NCBI RefSeq assembly: GCF_963678635.1 | Contig: NC_087069.1 | Location: 54,294,928-54,358,927, forward strand | Source of the DNA: Symsagittifera roscoffensis | Lineage: Eukaryota > Xenacoelomorpha > Acoela > Convolutidae | DNA: 64,000 nt | Direction of reading: 5' to 3' | Shown: positions 44,547 through 57,388 of the stretch, piece after piece | How the letters are laid out: each line of letters opens with the position of its first letter | Numbering within the stretch: position 1 is the first letter of the stretch | Position numbers and translations under genes: made by a program | The notes under the pieces: model-generated | Seen by the model: the letters and a program-made list of their open reading frames with translations, nothing else | Database searches by the model: none | Told to the model about the DNA's origin: nothing

Positions 44547-46082
44547 CCTGGGTTTTAACTGGGTTTAACGGGTATAATGCCGTTTCGTCATTGGCCCCGT
44601 CCTTTATTAAAGCTGCCGAGAAAAATATCCGTAAAAATAATCCTTAATTTTTTCATAGAAGTTGAACTGTTAGCGTAGTGATTGCGACTTCCCTAGCTAT
44701 TACCCAATAAGAGAGCAACTGTGTTTCCGTTTGGCAAACCATGGAAAATAATACCAGCTGTATGAGGGAAACTGTAGGCCAAAATGGTCCAATTGATAAT
44801 GAGCGTATTCCCCGTTTTGTCCCAGAAAGATCTCCTCTCCTGTTTTTGTCGTACTTATATGTTTCATAAGGTGTGACAACTGACTGTTTCTCAAATCTTT
44901 ATCCGTGAAAAAACCACCACCGCTATTATCAATGGAAATGAAAATTGCATATTTTCAGCCATTTTATCTGACTTTTTGGCGTGCGAATCAAATTACCCCG
45001 GACCCATTATCTATTTCAAAAGCATTAGGATAGACTCCATTGCTTAGCGTGAGAGTATAATTGCGATAGAATAGTCTGCCGATTGAGTCAATAATTTTAG
45101 GTGCGACTCAGTACCAACATTGGTACTTCTTCTAAACAGAAAGATTTTTTTAGGATTTTGACATGTATTCTGAGAAAGCGCGTGTTGGGCTGATTCTACA
45201 CTCTAAAGTATCCCATTAAAAACACATTTTGATTTTCCTTTGGTTTTTACATTAATGTGCACATTGGTAATACAGTTTTGTCCAAGACTTGATTTCCATG
45301 ACTCTCTATCTTTGAGATAACTTCTCATTCTGGAGGATAGAGCAGCCTTCGAATTTTTTTCAATATCTGTGATAAAATATGCTGAAAATATGAAAAATTT
45401 TCCCTTTATTTTTTTGATTATTTTTCACATGAATTTTAGACAGTTCAAACTATCACAGACAATTCTCGAAAAACTATAATTGGCTTCTCTTTCAATTTTG
45501 AAAGAGAAGCTAGGACTCAACACACGATACGAGTTTAGACGCAGGGAGCTAACATCAAGGCTATAGTTCTAATACCGATTTTTTTAAAAAAAAACTCAAT
45601 TTAGCATAACAATTTAGAATAGAAAAAAATTCAAAACAAAATTTTTAGATTGAGAAATTGGGAAAAACAACAAAATCACAGAAAAATTTGGCCGGATAGT
45701 TAAATTTTGATTGCATAATAGAAATTATGTAACAATTAGAAACATTACTTTTCTGAATAATGCGTTTGACACTTTTTATGATTTTTGATCATTCTGTACA
45801 TATTAGTTGAGTTTTTTAGCCTGAAGATGCACAAAAATTGTACGAAGCCTTTGTTCAATTTACAATTTTAACGCAAACGATTAGACAATTTTGTTTTTTG
45901 CTTAGGTCAAACATCAGATTTCATCTTTTTTTTTCGGAAGTTCAAATATTCTAGTTTAAGATTACTTAGTTTAGAGTTTCATGATCATCCTGTACATCAA
46001 TTATATCATAATTATCGAAAACAACTCATTTAGTTAGTATGCTAAGTGCTGACTCAAAAAACTGGTTGTAGGTTCTTAATTG
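44547..46082. other. Noncoding, repeat-derived stretch
   Basis: No credible gene. Short similarity to 42380-42560 (TATCCCATTAAAAACACA, TGAGATAA) indicates another worn copy of the local repeat family. Confidence 0.45.
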
Positions 46083-46505
46083 CTCGTCTAGATAGTCTAA
46101 GAACTGTTCCTGCACATTTTTTGTTCCAGCTGCTTTGCAAAATTTTACTTGTTCTGTCTTCAAATTTTACTTGAAAAACATTTTTTAGTACCGGATACAA
46201 AGTATTCTAGTATCCTTGATTTATCTACTTTGTACATTTTAGCCTCAGATTTTTGGTAATTGGTATCAGAATGAGTTTTTTTTGTTTCGAATCTTCCAGA
46301 TTTCCCATGACACAAAAGTTTGCAAATTGAGTTTCCAAGACGTTGATGTTTTTGAGTATGCGCCACGAATAACCGCAACATCATACATAAGTTTTGCAAC
46401 GATTGTTGATTCAAAAAGATCACGCCAATTTTTAGTCTTTAACAAAAAATTTAGAAGTTTGTAGCGAGGGACAATTAAAAAATTATCTGTGCAAATTTTT
46501 CGCAT
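46083..46505 (-). mobile_element. LINE C-terminal fragment and 3' end, copy 2
   Basis: The minus-strand frame includes KNWRDLFESTIVAKL and RGAYSKTSTSWKLNL, which parallels KNWRNIFVSTNIVKF and RGAYSKSSTAWKISL of the copy at 47 kb. It is followed by the shared 3' noncoding end. No RT is present. It is a 5'-truncated insertion. Confidence 0.6.
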
Positions 46506-46689
46506 TCTAAATGTCCAATGAAAACTTCATCTTCCTTTTTTAAAGATGAATTGTATATTAAAACTACTTAGTTTAGAGTTTTGAAGTCAACATGTACATC
46601 AAATACATCATATATATCGAAAACAACTCTTCACTCATCAAGCTAGAGACTTAATTGCTCACACAAGAAACTGGTTATCAATTGTTAAA

Positions 46690-47600
46690 AGCTCCTCTAG
46701 ATAGTTTCCAAACCGTTCCGGCTCATTTTTTGTTCAACCCAATTTATGCTATTCAGGTCGGCAAACTGATTTTTTGTTTTTTCTTGACTTGTCCTCTAAA
46801 CACATTTTTTACTAACGAAAACAGAGTATCTTGGTACGCATGAAATATTCACTTTCTACTTCTTGGGACTTTTTGTAATAACATTATTTTTACCGGATAT
46901 CGAGTATACTGGTTTCCTGCTGAAGACTAACATATCATTGGTAGTTTGTATCAGAAGGAACAATTTGTATTTCTTACCTTCCATACATCGCATGACACAA
47001 AAAATGGCAAACTGATTTTCCATGCTGTCGATGATTTTGAGTAAGCACCACGATTAACCGCAAAAACAAACTTAAACTTTACAATGTTTGTTGATACAAA
47101 AATGTTACGCCAATTTTTAACCTGTAATATGTTTCTCGAAGGTTGTAGCGAGTGACAACTGAAAATGAGGTGTTCGAATGTTTCGCATTTTAAATTACAA
47201 AACAAACATTCGGGCGCATTCTCAACAAATGAAAACCACCGCTTTTGCGATCTTTAAAAACAGAGAACGTGAATTTGTACAGAAAGTTTTAGTCCCACAC
47301 ATCAAGCATTGATTTTTTCCAAACTCTGCCTGTAAAATTAACTAATTCTTCTTCTAAACAGAGATAACGGTTTGCAGCAAAATTCCAGCGGGAAATCGAA
47401 GCTTGATAAAAACTACAGTTTTGTAAGCAGAGATAAGAAACATCTATCAGTTTTGTCTGCAGTGTTACAACTAAACGGCTGTTTGTAATATTTGAAATTT
47501 TTGCAATATCACTCGAAGTTGTTTCATTTGAGATGATTGTATTTCTCAACAAATTTTGTTTTTTTTTCCGGAAAAAAAATTCTGTTTGTAACAAACTGTT
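46690..47600 (-). mobile_element. LINE C-terminal domain and 3' end, copy 1
   Basis: The minus strand shows CNLKCETFEHLIFSC, a CCHC arrangement of the kind found at the C-terminus of many non-LTR retrotransposon ORF2 proteins. A conserved tail and then the 3' noncoding end follow. An upstream piece (47289-47594) belongs to the same ORF with stops between. Confidence 0.6.
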
Positions 47601-49400
47601 TTGGTCTACATATCGGAAGCCAAGAAATCGATAATATCGACACTAAAAAATTTGAGTTGTAAGCCTACCCCACCACCTAAAAAGGGGTCAAATAAAACTT
47701 CTTTCCTTATATCGAGTCTGCTTGTTTTTTTTTCAATTCTGTATTTAAAAATTCTTGGCAGTTACTAACGGTACCCAAGTTAACTGTAGTATGCTGAGAC
47801 ATATGAGGAAAGTTAGGGAGAACATAGACTGACAGTAATAATGACTTGGCCCTCAAAGATTTACTAAATGAAGCTACCCTCGATGTTTTCGAAATTTAGA
47901 ACTCAATATCAGTTCAAGGTTTTTTATTTTTTGGGAAATGCAAAACAAGACACCTAGTATTTTTGTTTCCCTGACTGTTTTATAGATTAAAAAATCAAGT
48001 TTAGAAAGCACTTCACTTTCCTTATGTTAATCATAATTTGAGTTTGTTTGCAAAAATTTTCCATTAATCGAAACAACCTGTCAACACATCGGGTTTTGAT
48101 AAGGCAAGTTACTTCGTCTGCATATGAAGTTAGTTTGGGGCACAATAACCCAAATTCTTCAATTGCTTCTGTAGAATCAATTGCTTGAAGGAGGGTTTTG
48201 TTAAAAGTTATGAATAAAAATGCGGATATAGGTCAACCTTGTCTCACACCGCGATGATTTTTGAAGCTGGCTGCTAAAAATCCATTTATCTCAGTTACTG
48301 ATTTGGAGTCAAAAAACAAAACTTCAATAGCTCTAACGAAAAACTCATAAAGATTCAACTTTTTTGAAAGTTTGATGAGACGTGATCTGTCAACTTTGTC
48401 AAATGCTATAGAAAAGTTTATTTTTACTGCACAAGAACCTTGGTTAGCCAATCGTTCTGGAGATTCAACTTTTCTGGAGATTCTATATTCAATCCAAAGA
48501 TTCAACTTTTTTGAAAGTTTGATGAGACGTGATCTGTCAACTTTGTCAAATGCTATAGAAAAGTTTATTTTTACTGCACAAGAACCTTGGTTAGCCAATC
48601 GTTCTGGAGTAATAGTTTTTTCCAATTTTCATTTTGCAAATTGAGCGAAAATCTTGTACTGCTATGACATTTTCAGATTTTGGGAGCACTTTGATTATTG
48701 CTAAAAAAAATTGGATGGGAGTTTTCCGCCTTGAGCAAAATGATTGATTAGTTAAGCTAAAACTGAACAAAAATCATCCGTGAAAGTCTTGGGTAGCCGA
48801 GAAGAAAAGCTGTCTCTTCCAGGCGAGCTTTTCCAATTCAATTTGTTTATAGCCAAGTCAATTTCATCTTCTGTAAAGTGATTGTAGCCATCATTCACAT
48901 TATTTTTTAATTTATCATTTGACAAAAACGTCATTAGTAGCTGTTCGGAGTCTGTTGTAAAACTATTTGAATTTTATTTGAAAAACATATTCAAAATGAT
49001 TACGAATATCCTTATCCGTATGAATAACGTTCTGATCCACTTGATTTCGCTTGATTGAGTTAATTGTGTTCTTTGAGGTGCATTGACTACAAAATTTGCG
49101 CACACCCTCAAAAGTATAGCTGAGAGTTTTCTGAAGTTTTCGAAAATTTGAAGAATCTTTTTCCTTTTAGACCTTTTGAAGATATTCTACCACCAAAAAA
49201 TATTTTTCAACTAAACTCGGATTCGGAACTCTTTCGCTGTGAATAAAATCTCTGAGAAAATTTTCTTGATACTTCAAACTATTTAGTTCTTTCTGATCTA
49301 CACGTTTTTTGTTCTCTAGAAAAAATATCAGAAGGTCACAAAAAGTTTTTATAATTACTTGGTGAGTCATTCTCATTAAAAATTTTTAGATCCTTGCAAA
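47601..49400 (-). pseudogene. LINE reverse transcriptase region (decayed)
   Basis: Minus-strand fragments in order: a pre-RT segment (about 49376-48970, across stops), TEDEIDLAINKLNWKSSPGRDSF (RT motif 1 area, near 48830), AFDKVDRSRLIKLSKKLN (the Asp-containing motif A area, near 48400) and NHRGVRQG (motif B, near 48250). The catalytic YxDD region downstream is not legible. A 148-bp stretch including motif A is tandemly repeated. Many stops and shifts show it is dead. It may belong to the same original element as the C-terminal piece at 46.7-47.6 kb. Confidence 0.7.
48351..48612. repeat. 148-bp tandem duplication inside the LINE RT
   Basis: AGATTCAACTTTTTTGAAAG at 48351 recurs at 48499 and the match continues for about 112 bp. 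It duplicates the motif A segment in frame on the minus strand. Confidence 0.85.
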
Positions 49401-50900
49401 ATAAGCTCGCGTTGGTTTTAAAAATTTTGTCATTTAATTTCCGGTAACTAGGCCGTGTTGATACAAGTTTGATGGCTTAACAAAAACTTGTAAGAGCAAA
49501 TGTTCAGAGATTGATGTTTGAGTGCTTTGCATAGAGTCATACTATGTCTCAAAAATCAAAAAAACATAATCAAAGCACGCAATCTTTTTAATTTTTTCCT
49601 CATAAGGTGTGTAATCACAAAAATTTTTCTTGAGTGGGAAATCAACGAAGCCAAGACATGTAATATTCGCCCAAACACTACACAGTGACGGATCGTAGAA
49701 AAAGTACCTATAGACGACTGGCCGGCGTCAGTTACCTAAATTTTACTCGTTTTTTGCCGTCTCGACCTAGCCAGTTGATTTTCTGGTCCGTTTAGGGCTA
49801 ATTAAAAAGTTACTATTTTCAGGCCATCAGTTAAACGACTTTCAATCAGCTTCCGTTTACATGCGAAGATATTCAAATCACATAGCTGGGTCTCGGATCC
49901 CCAGAATACGTGATTGCTATTAAAAACACGGCTCGAATATCGTATTTTACTATGTTTTTGGTGACAGTTCTATATTCAATCCATTGGAGGTGGATTGAAC
50001 TTTTCCCCTTCTTAGCTACTCATACTCTAAAATAACAATTGCACGGGAGGATACTGCTCCTTCCTTTTTCCCACTGAAGCCTCCTTTCAGTCACTTGTCT
50101 CCAATTAGTTGTCTTATGGTGCCCGATCGTCACGATAAGAGGCTTCGTGTTTTCTTCTAAATTTCCGACAGTCTGTCTCCACTAAAATGGTTGTTGTGTT
50201 TTTCGTCACTTTTTAGCCAAAAATGGCCATTTCCTGTGTTTCCCAGAAATAGACTGTCTGTAATCGAATTTTCCGACTTGAAAATTCCAGAATATTCTAG
50301 CCCCCTTTCAACAATGGATGATCACTAAGGCCTCTAATGTCTTTTTCGTGCTGCGACGGAAGGTTCCGCTGTCCCAATCCGGGGGAATGGCACATACACC
50401 CCGGACAGTCGCCTTCAAGGACAACATTGATCGCATAACGCCAGTTTATCTTCAAGTAGTGTTCCAGTTCTCTATAATCAACCTTAAAAATTGCATTAGA
50501 AAATTGAATTTTATCTATTCCAAATCACTGCGTATCATAAATGGCATCGTACTACATCTAACTGACTTTCAACAATTAAACAAAATTTGCACTATGAGGA
50601 GTGTCCTAGATAAAGTTTCTTTTCTGACTACTTACCTCATTTTGCCATAAAATTTCTTCTCGCTCTTGCTGATTAAAAAGTTGGTACGTGGTACGGCCAC
50701 GCACCCGTTAAAATTACCTTAATGTCACTCACCAAGTGTAATCGTTCATTTATGCGTTTGCCTCAATAATAAAACAAAGAAACTCTGTGGCTTGGAAAGG
50801 TAATGAGGTACTCACCCTCTTCGAGCGAGCGTACCCAAACCCTAACAGGCCGCCACACAGTGAACACGTGTCTTACACAGGTTAAAAACTTCAGTCGGGT
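49401..50900. other. Transition zone with no recognised gene
   Basis: No recognised gene. A 110-codon plus-strand frame at 50318-50650 has no family resemblance and no conserved motif, so I treat it as unsupported. Base composition rises in G+C from about 50.3 kb onward. Confidence 0.4.
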
Positions 50901-51162
50901 TTAAATAGGTTGATAAACTCACCTATGTTCTATTTAAAATGTAAATAGCATCAACTAAAATTTTCATTGTCATTCACTAATTGCAACAATTTAACAACTC
51001 TCAACTGTTTCCAACAATATCAAGATCTGCTTTTATTTCAGCCCTCACCAAACAGAAAGTTTAAAAGTTTCAATGATCAATCTTTGTTGATTGGTACCAG
51101 TTTTAACGCACAAAGACAATAAGTTTTTCTCGTTCTCTCTTCACTCTCACTTTCATCTCATG

Positions 51163-51792
51163 TCACATCTTCGTCCTCACTCTAATGCTTCTTGTCCTTT
51201 TGTTTCTGCCTCGCTGTCTTCTAGGACTTTCTCCAGCATGTCCAAGGAGGTACGGGCCGTGCCCCAACTCTCCTGCTCTAACAGCTCCGGTTTGCAACAA
51301 AGTCGTAAGTCCACATTCACCTTTTCCTCCCGGTTCCTTCAAAATCTGTTGTGCGGACACAGGCTCACATTCTGTTCTGGGTCAGCTTGCAAGACATCTT
51401 TCTTTTCGAATTCAGTGTGATAAGGCGCTACAGCTACTCGCTTCACCGCGCTAGTAACAGCGTTCCTGTGCGTTAGGAATGCTCTCTTATAGGCCCCCGG
51501 TCCTATATCTAGCTGGAAGGATTGATAAGCTTCCGTGTTCCCGGACAAATGACACTTTGCGCCTTTATACATCCATGATGTCATGACTGCCCGGAACCAA
51601 GGCATCAACCTCTGCCTCGCCCATATTCTCTCAAAGGCTCTATGTATCCTCAGAACCTTGCAGGTAGTTCCGAAAAGATCAAGTTGTTGTTCAGTTATAC
51701 GTTACTCAGTTGTTCTGGTGTCGGCACAGCCGTCTCCTGCTCACTCGTGCCGGCATTGGCTTCTAGCCATCGTACCGCCAGCATGGCACTAA
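51163..51792 (-). pseudogene. End of the decayed minus-strand coding block
   Basis: Short minus-strand pieces (about 89 and 65 codons plus others in shifting frames) continue the G+C-rich coding composition of the block, with many stops. No domain is recognised. Any 3' LTR or terminal repeat should lie left of here, but I could not identify one. Confidence 0.4.
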
Positions 51793-51802
51793 CCACCACA
51801 AT

Positions 51803-52606
51803 CTACACTGGCTGGTTTTGGTCTGGCAACCCCGTGGAGTACAATTCCTCCACGTCCCATACTAACACCAGATTCCCGCGCTTGGGGTACCATAACGTCT
51901 GCGCCAGGCAGTGACAAGGATACTCCCCATGGGTCATTAAGATGTTCCTTCGGGTCCGGTACCCTGAAGCTCCTATAACGGCACCACTTCTGTCATAGTC
52001 CGATGTGTCGGCTTTTTCATCAATTGTGGGGAATTCGGTGGGTAACGCTCCGTTCGCCTTCTTCTTCTGGAATTCACTGACATTACCCTCACTCAACCTC
52101 ATGAAATCTTCACCCACTATTTCCTGCAACTCGCCTTCAGATCTCTTGGGGACGGCCCGAATGATCTTCGTCAGTAAGTCATATGACCTCTCCGATATTC
52201 TGGCCAGCCTCACATATTTCGGTACAGAGAAGAGTTGGTCGACCAACACCTGCTACGTCCTCGCATCCATCACCACCATGTGCGTGGGGTATTTAGTATT
52301 GCAAGATGGCGCGGAGCTCGAAACCACCAGATGTTTCGAGCCACTAGGTATATGATATGCCTCACTGTCTTTCAGGTTCATCTCGTTTTCTAGAGCCTCT
52401 CGCCAACCTCCAATTTTCTGCTCCGTCTGCAACGCTCCAGGGAACACTTTCTCAATTAAGGACGTAACCCGCCCGTGGTCAAGCTCCAGGCGTTCTAACG
52501 ATTCGATCGAGGGCGCCATGCTGTGAAATCCCAAAGCAGTGATCAGATTCACTTCCATCTCACTTTTGTCCGACATGCTTAGCCTTCCATACAACTGAGC
52601 TGGCAA
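51803..52606 (-). pseudogene. Decayed coding segment, unknown
   Basis: Two minus-strand frames of 117 and 148 codons, nearly contiguous, mixed-charge and protein-like (SIESLERLELDHGRVTSLIE; RISERSYDLLTKIIRAVPKR). No motif is recognised. A frame change joins them to their upstream neighbours. Confidence 0.5.
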
Positions 52607-53564
52607 TGTTGCTCACTCATTTCACAACTGGAAGCTAGACAGGTGCCCTGTCTCAACCAATTACTCGAAGAACTTCCCTCGGAGGGTTCCGTAGATGGTC
52701 TGCCATTCTGCTTCATTACTTTCAGGGCCAGCAGATGATGTATCTTGGCCAAATCATGTAGACTCGCGTCATCATCCAAATCCAACACAATATCTGCCGT
52801 CATACCCCAGATTAAACCGGCATTCGGGTGTGGACACCATGAAGGCTCCATGAGCTCCCACATGGTAACTAGGCTGGTCTTCAAGGGACCGTCCCAAGAA
52901 CCACATTCAAAGCTCACTTGCCCCTTCTGCTCGGGAACCGAGGGTTCAATCACTTGTTTCTTCAAAATTATTCCCAGCTTGGGTTGTTCCACCATAAACA
53001 TGCGAGTTTGCTTGACTCGCTCCACCCAGAAAACAAGTACCAAAACCTGCTCGTAGTCAAAATATGCTTCCCTGGCTTCCTCGTCCTTGAAGGTATTATA
53101 CGCCATCCCTGGTATGCCTGACACATATTGGAATGACTTCAACTTCCCCAATGTTGCATAATCCTTCTGTTCCCTGACTGCTTCAATTGACTCACGGCTC
53201 ACTTTCAACTCCTTGTTGGAACATTTTCTCACTTCCTCCAACCTGCGATAGCTTTCTATGTTGTTAGATTCTTTACTTGGCATGAGCAGCGGAATGTCCT
53301 GATATAACTCCAGGAGAGCCCTCAGTAAGTTTTGTTCACAATCAACTCCCCCTGCCGAATGAATTTTACACATTCTTCCATCACGTGCGTGGGGATAAGA
53401 TCCACCACGAACCTCACAAAGCAAAGAGCATCTTTACGCTTAGCCCGGGCCATCGCCGAATCGTCTTTACTAATCAACATTCGCAGGGCTTCCATCAATT
53501 CCAGTTCCTGTTCCTTTGATTTCGAGTCATCGTTGGTCTCATATTCCGACTTCTTGATTTCCAT
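52579..53564 (-). pseudogene. Decayed coding segment, unknown (largest surviving frame of the block)
   Basis: Frames of 281 and 80 codons overlap in different phase, as after a small indel. The products are protein-like (ALLELYQDIPLLMPSKESNN; LEEVRKCSNKELKVSRESIE) with a helical, charged first half. No catalytic motif is recognised. Confidence 0.55.
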
Positions 53565-53570
53565 TAGGCA

Positions 53571-54316
53571 TCAGGCCATTCGTACTTGCAAGTCAGTTCT
53601 TGCACACGGATAGGCCAGGTATGCTGCCACCGTCGCAGGTGCATGCATCGTCTCGTCAAAGTATCTTTGGAGAGCCGCCCTCCTAGAGTTTTCTAACCGT
53701 TTTTCCAGCCCGATTACATTTTCCTCCGAGGACATCACGATGACGTATTCCTTCCGATTCAATTTAGAGTTCTCCGTCAGTTCTTTCAAATACTCTTGCA
53801 TGGCGGGCTTCTCGCTCCAGGCCATCAAGTGCCCTCTCGCTGAGTTCCTCGCCTTGAGCATCTCCACATATGAGGACCTTGAGGATCTTTCATGTGGATT
53901 GAGTCGGGCACTGTGATCCGACTGTTCTCGACCATACCGAGTTGCCCCTCCAGTTTCATCCGGGCCATGTTGGTTCGTGAGGGCTTGTAGTCGTCGAGTC
54001 CTCCAGATCCACACTGACTGATGACTTCCATTTCGAGCCTTGTGTCCGCCAAGGTCCGTGCGCTTTTCTTCGACCTTGTGGCTGTTGAGGTCAAACCTGC
54101 CAATAGCATAGGGGGTGACAGGTTTTCTTTCTCTCCCCCGGCCAACGCTGCACCATCTCCCTGTCCACTCTCACTTGGACGAGCTACTTTTGCCAACCAG
54201 GCCACTACTGCGTTTGCCTTTGACTTTACTACTTTCTGATTCACTATTTTGCCTCCTGTTCTCCCCTTCAAACTCTTCAGCCCTTTCTTGGTTCGCCTGA
54301 CGGGTATTTTTCTCAT
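53571..54316 (-). pseudogene. Decayed coding segment with basic N-terminus
   Basis: A 163-codon frame begins with a basic stretch (RRTKKGLKSLKGRTGGKI) and overlaps a 147-codon frame that carries on the coding composition (YVEMLKARNSARGHLMAWSE). The switch near 53.9 kb looks like an indel. The basic start may be nucleic-acid binding. Not recognised. Confidence 0.5.
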
Positions 54317-54319
54317 GAT

Positions 54320-55050
54320 CTAATGATCATCGGCACTGTCCTCCATAACTGACTCGGTCAGAACGTCACACTCTACGGAGCTTATTCGCTTCCCTAGAAC
54401 CTCGCGCATGATGGGTTGGTTCAACCCCACCTTCCTTACGGACTGTGTCCCGTACCTGCGTATCACGTTCCTTATCCTTTCCATGAAAGTCAATCGGTTC
54501 CAGGTCACTCCTGCCTTTCGTTCAAGTTCACTCTGGTATCTCTCCCTCTCCTCTTCACGCAACGTGCACAGGAAGGATACCCTCAGAGTCTCGTCCATTC
54601 CTCTCCTCCTTGGTGACTCATGGAGCAGTTTCTGTATGTCCCTACTCCGTTAGTCCATTGCCAGGCCTATCGGATTCACTGGGGATAAACTAACTGGCGC
54701 CTCCCTCGTAAGGACATGAAGGACGATGGTGTCATCAACAATAGATTTCTATCAACTTCCCTGACATCGTCTTCACTGAAGTGGTATTCCAGCAAGTCTC
54801 TCTCCAACGCTCCTAAGTCCAATCCATTTGACTTGCATCCCTTTCCCTCCATATGATCGTCATCTTGATTCATCTGCTCATCATCGTTTGTGTCTTGTCT
54901 TGGCCCAGGGCCTGTAGGGCCATGTCGCATTTCCATGCCCGATTCCGGCCGTGCCAGTACGGTCAGATCCTCTGCGTGATAGAACAACTCGTCGTTCACC
55001 AGAAACTCCACCGATTCGTCGCCATATGGCGCCAGCTCATCGACCGTCAT
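54320..55050 (-). pseudogene. Two short decayed coding segments, unknown
   Basis: The 124-codon frame is acidic in its middle (DTNDDEQMNQDDDHMEGKG). The 92-codon frame is helical and charged (REEERERYQSELERKAG). They are out of phase with each other and with their neighbours. Confidence 0.45.
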
Positions 55051-55747
55051 GTACGTTAGGCACTTCCAATAACAGTACTATCATCTCTATTGGCCACCTC
55101 AACCTGGACCAATCGTCGGCGGGTGTGTACACATTACTCCACACATCGGCGGACACGTCAGCCTTTCTCGAGGGTGGTGCTTTGATCTTCTTTCGAATCC
55201 ACGCATCTGGGAAACTAAAGTCAAAGGCGTGCATCGCCGTCACATTCCAACTAATGAAGCGCGGCTCCATCCCTTCACTCCATTTGGCACCGCGTATACG
55301 GGGGTCATTATCAGAAGACGTGACTCCCAGCAGCATCCTCCTTATCGGCGGGGACCGAGGACACTGGCGCGGTAGTGCCCTGGATCCGGTCAGCCATGTA
55401 TCCTGATTCTCCTTGACCTGAGCGTAAGTCTCCGGCCAAGCCGGGACCTGCATCCTTTCCCCCGTGTATTTCACGACTGGTCGCAAATTCCAGAGCTCAG
55501 GGTTAAACTGGATGTGGTAAAGGACTACATCACCCATGCGGCACTTAAAACGGTTTTTTAAGTCCATCAGTATCCATCCTGGCTCTGCAATTCTCCCGAA
55601 TAATCTGTCTTCACTGCACAATCCTCTTAGCTCCTTCTGTTCCACCCAATTCAACACGGAACGATCCACAACGGAGACTAAGTTAATATACAACACCGCA
55701 TCCATGTACGCCTTCACTTGTACGTCTGGGAACACGTATGACATCAC
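55037..55747 (-). pseudogene. Decayed coding segment, 236 codons, unknown
   Basis: One of the longer surviving frames, Trp- and Tyr-rich and evidently from a folded domain (MGDVVLYHIQFNPELWNLRP). No family is recognised. Coding composition continues upstream toward 56.3 kb in other frames across stops. Confidence 0.5.
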
Positions 55748-56295
55748 AAGTCCGTACCCTACCGTGACGAAATCCCTTTGTCCGTGGACCAGAGCATCAA
55801 AACAGCCGGATCATTCAGCAAAGGCATGCCATAATACTGTTTGCACTCACTCACTCCCGTTGCAGCCATGTCCTCTCCTGTGGCACTCATGTTCTGTTGC
55901 AGGAGGTACTTGAGCAAGTGTATCCCCAATCCTTCATTTTCCGGTATGAGGCGGTTTTCAACTGCGCGTTGAATTCTCGACTCGCTCCCTGCAGTTAATC
56001 GGGATAGCCTAAGAACACGAGCAAATCGCCCGACCGACCATACGTCATTGCGATCAAGGTAAGGTGTTCATCCAACATCAGCTCCGCCAACGCTTGGGTG
56101 AAGAGATTTGCAGGTCCCTTCACAAATTTCTCATGACCAAACGTCACAAACAGTGCCAATACCAGACCAATTGACAGTTTTCGGATGTCCTTGACAAAGC
56201 TCGCAATCAGATTCCGGGAGGCCCTCGGGTAACACGTGGACAGGAAGGATGGCGTCCATCACACTCCCATTCCTCCCGAGATAGCGTCAGATCTC

Positions 56296-57388
56296 TCATA
56301 TTGAGCCCTTGTGGCCAAAATAACCGCTTGGAATCTTTCTAGCGACATTGTGTTCACGTCTTGCATCAACTGTAGCGTCATTCCTCCGGCTAACTACCTT
56401 TCGTTGAACAAGTTTCTCAGATATGCGTGTATTTTCTTGATTACTGCTGGCGCGTGCTCGCAAGCATCTTCTCCTAATGTACACACTCTCGGCGATAAAC
56501 ACAACCATGAATTGGTGTGTGGCTTCGTCCTCAACGCCAACGCCATGAGGTCCTCTTCTGCTGATGTCAGAATTCTTCTTACCGTCCGCCCCTGCTCGTT
56601 TCTAGCATAATCCACTTGTCTGAACCAGAGGTCGTCTGTCACCTGTTGTATTAACAAGTGATCGTCATCTACTCCTGGCCTCGATTTCCGTAACCTGGCG
56701 AAGTTGGACAGCTCCAACCCCAGGACTTCGTCCAGCACCAACCGAGTCGTGCTGCAATCCTTGAATCCCTGGATGACATTGGAAATGTCCAGCCAGACGG
56801 CAGGAAGTTCAGAACGGAGTGGATAATAGTTATTGGGGTCAACCATTCTGTTCGGCGCGGGTATGATCACGCTGAATCGTCCCTCTGCTAGAGTTATACC
56901 ATTATGTACACAAATTGCAAGGGTTCTGGCAATGCGGCGTATCCCGGTGATAATACAAAAATCATCTTCACCACGTTCTTAGTGAAGTTTCGCTGCACAG
57001 ATGTCTCTACCTCGGTCATGGCTGAGAGCAACGTCATGATGGCCTCCCCCATTACTTCATTGCTATGGATTGATGCATCTGTCAGACGGGACAACAACCC
57101 TCTGCTCTGCAGGTGGTCATTCGAGCCGGCAATTATTATCACATGCGGATCCATGCTCACCGTCCTCTGCACGCTTATCTTCATGCCAACTGATTGCCCC
57201 CAGTCTAACTTAAGCGTCGTCAAGAAATTCACTTCGGGCCAAAAGAAGGATCTAGGAGTATAAAGATAGACCGAACTAGATACTATCAGATACTTGACGG
57301 CCATGACGTCTAGGAGATCATAGGCAGCAAACAGACTGTCACCCATTGGTATCCTCAGCCCCTCGTATCTCCTGTCGTCTCTTTCCAC
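56296..57388 (-). pseudogene. SGNH/GDSL-esterase-like segment 2
   Basis: The frame starting at 57388 carries MGDSLFAAYDLLD (block I, catalytic Ser candidate) near 57340 and IIIAGSNDHL (block III, G-x-N-D) near 57130, the signature pair of SGNH hydrolases. A frame change near 56885 leads to the next frame, where GVDDDHLL (near 56670) could supply the D-x-x-H of block V. It then runs to about 56296 through another shift. The spacing of blocks I and III is typical of the fold. Catalysis is not possible in the present broken state. The substrate is unknown. Confidence 0.55.

Noticed and set aside
44294-44647. Frames spanning the N run
   Set aside because: They read through 200 unknown bases.
50318-50650. 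110-codon plus-strand frame as a host gene
   Set aside because: No recognised motif or supporting context. Composition is not clearly coding.
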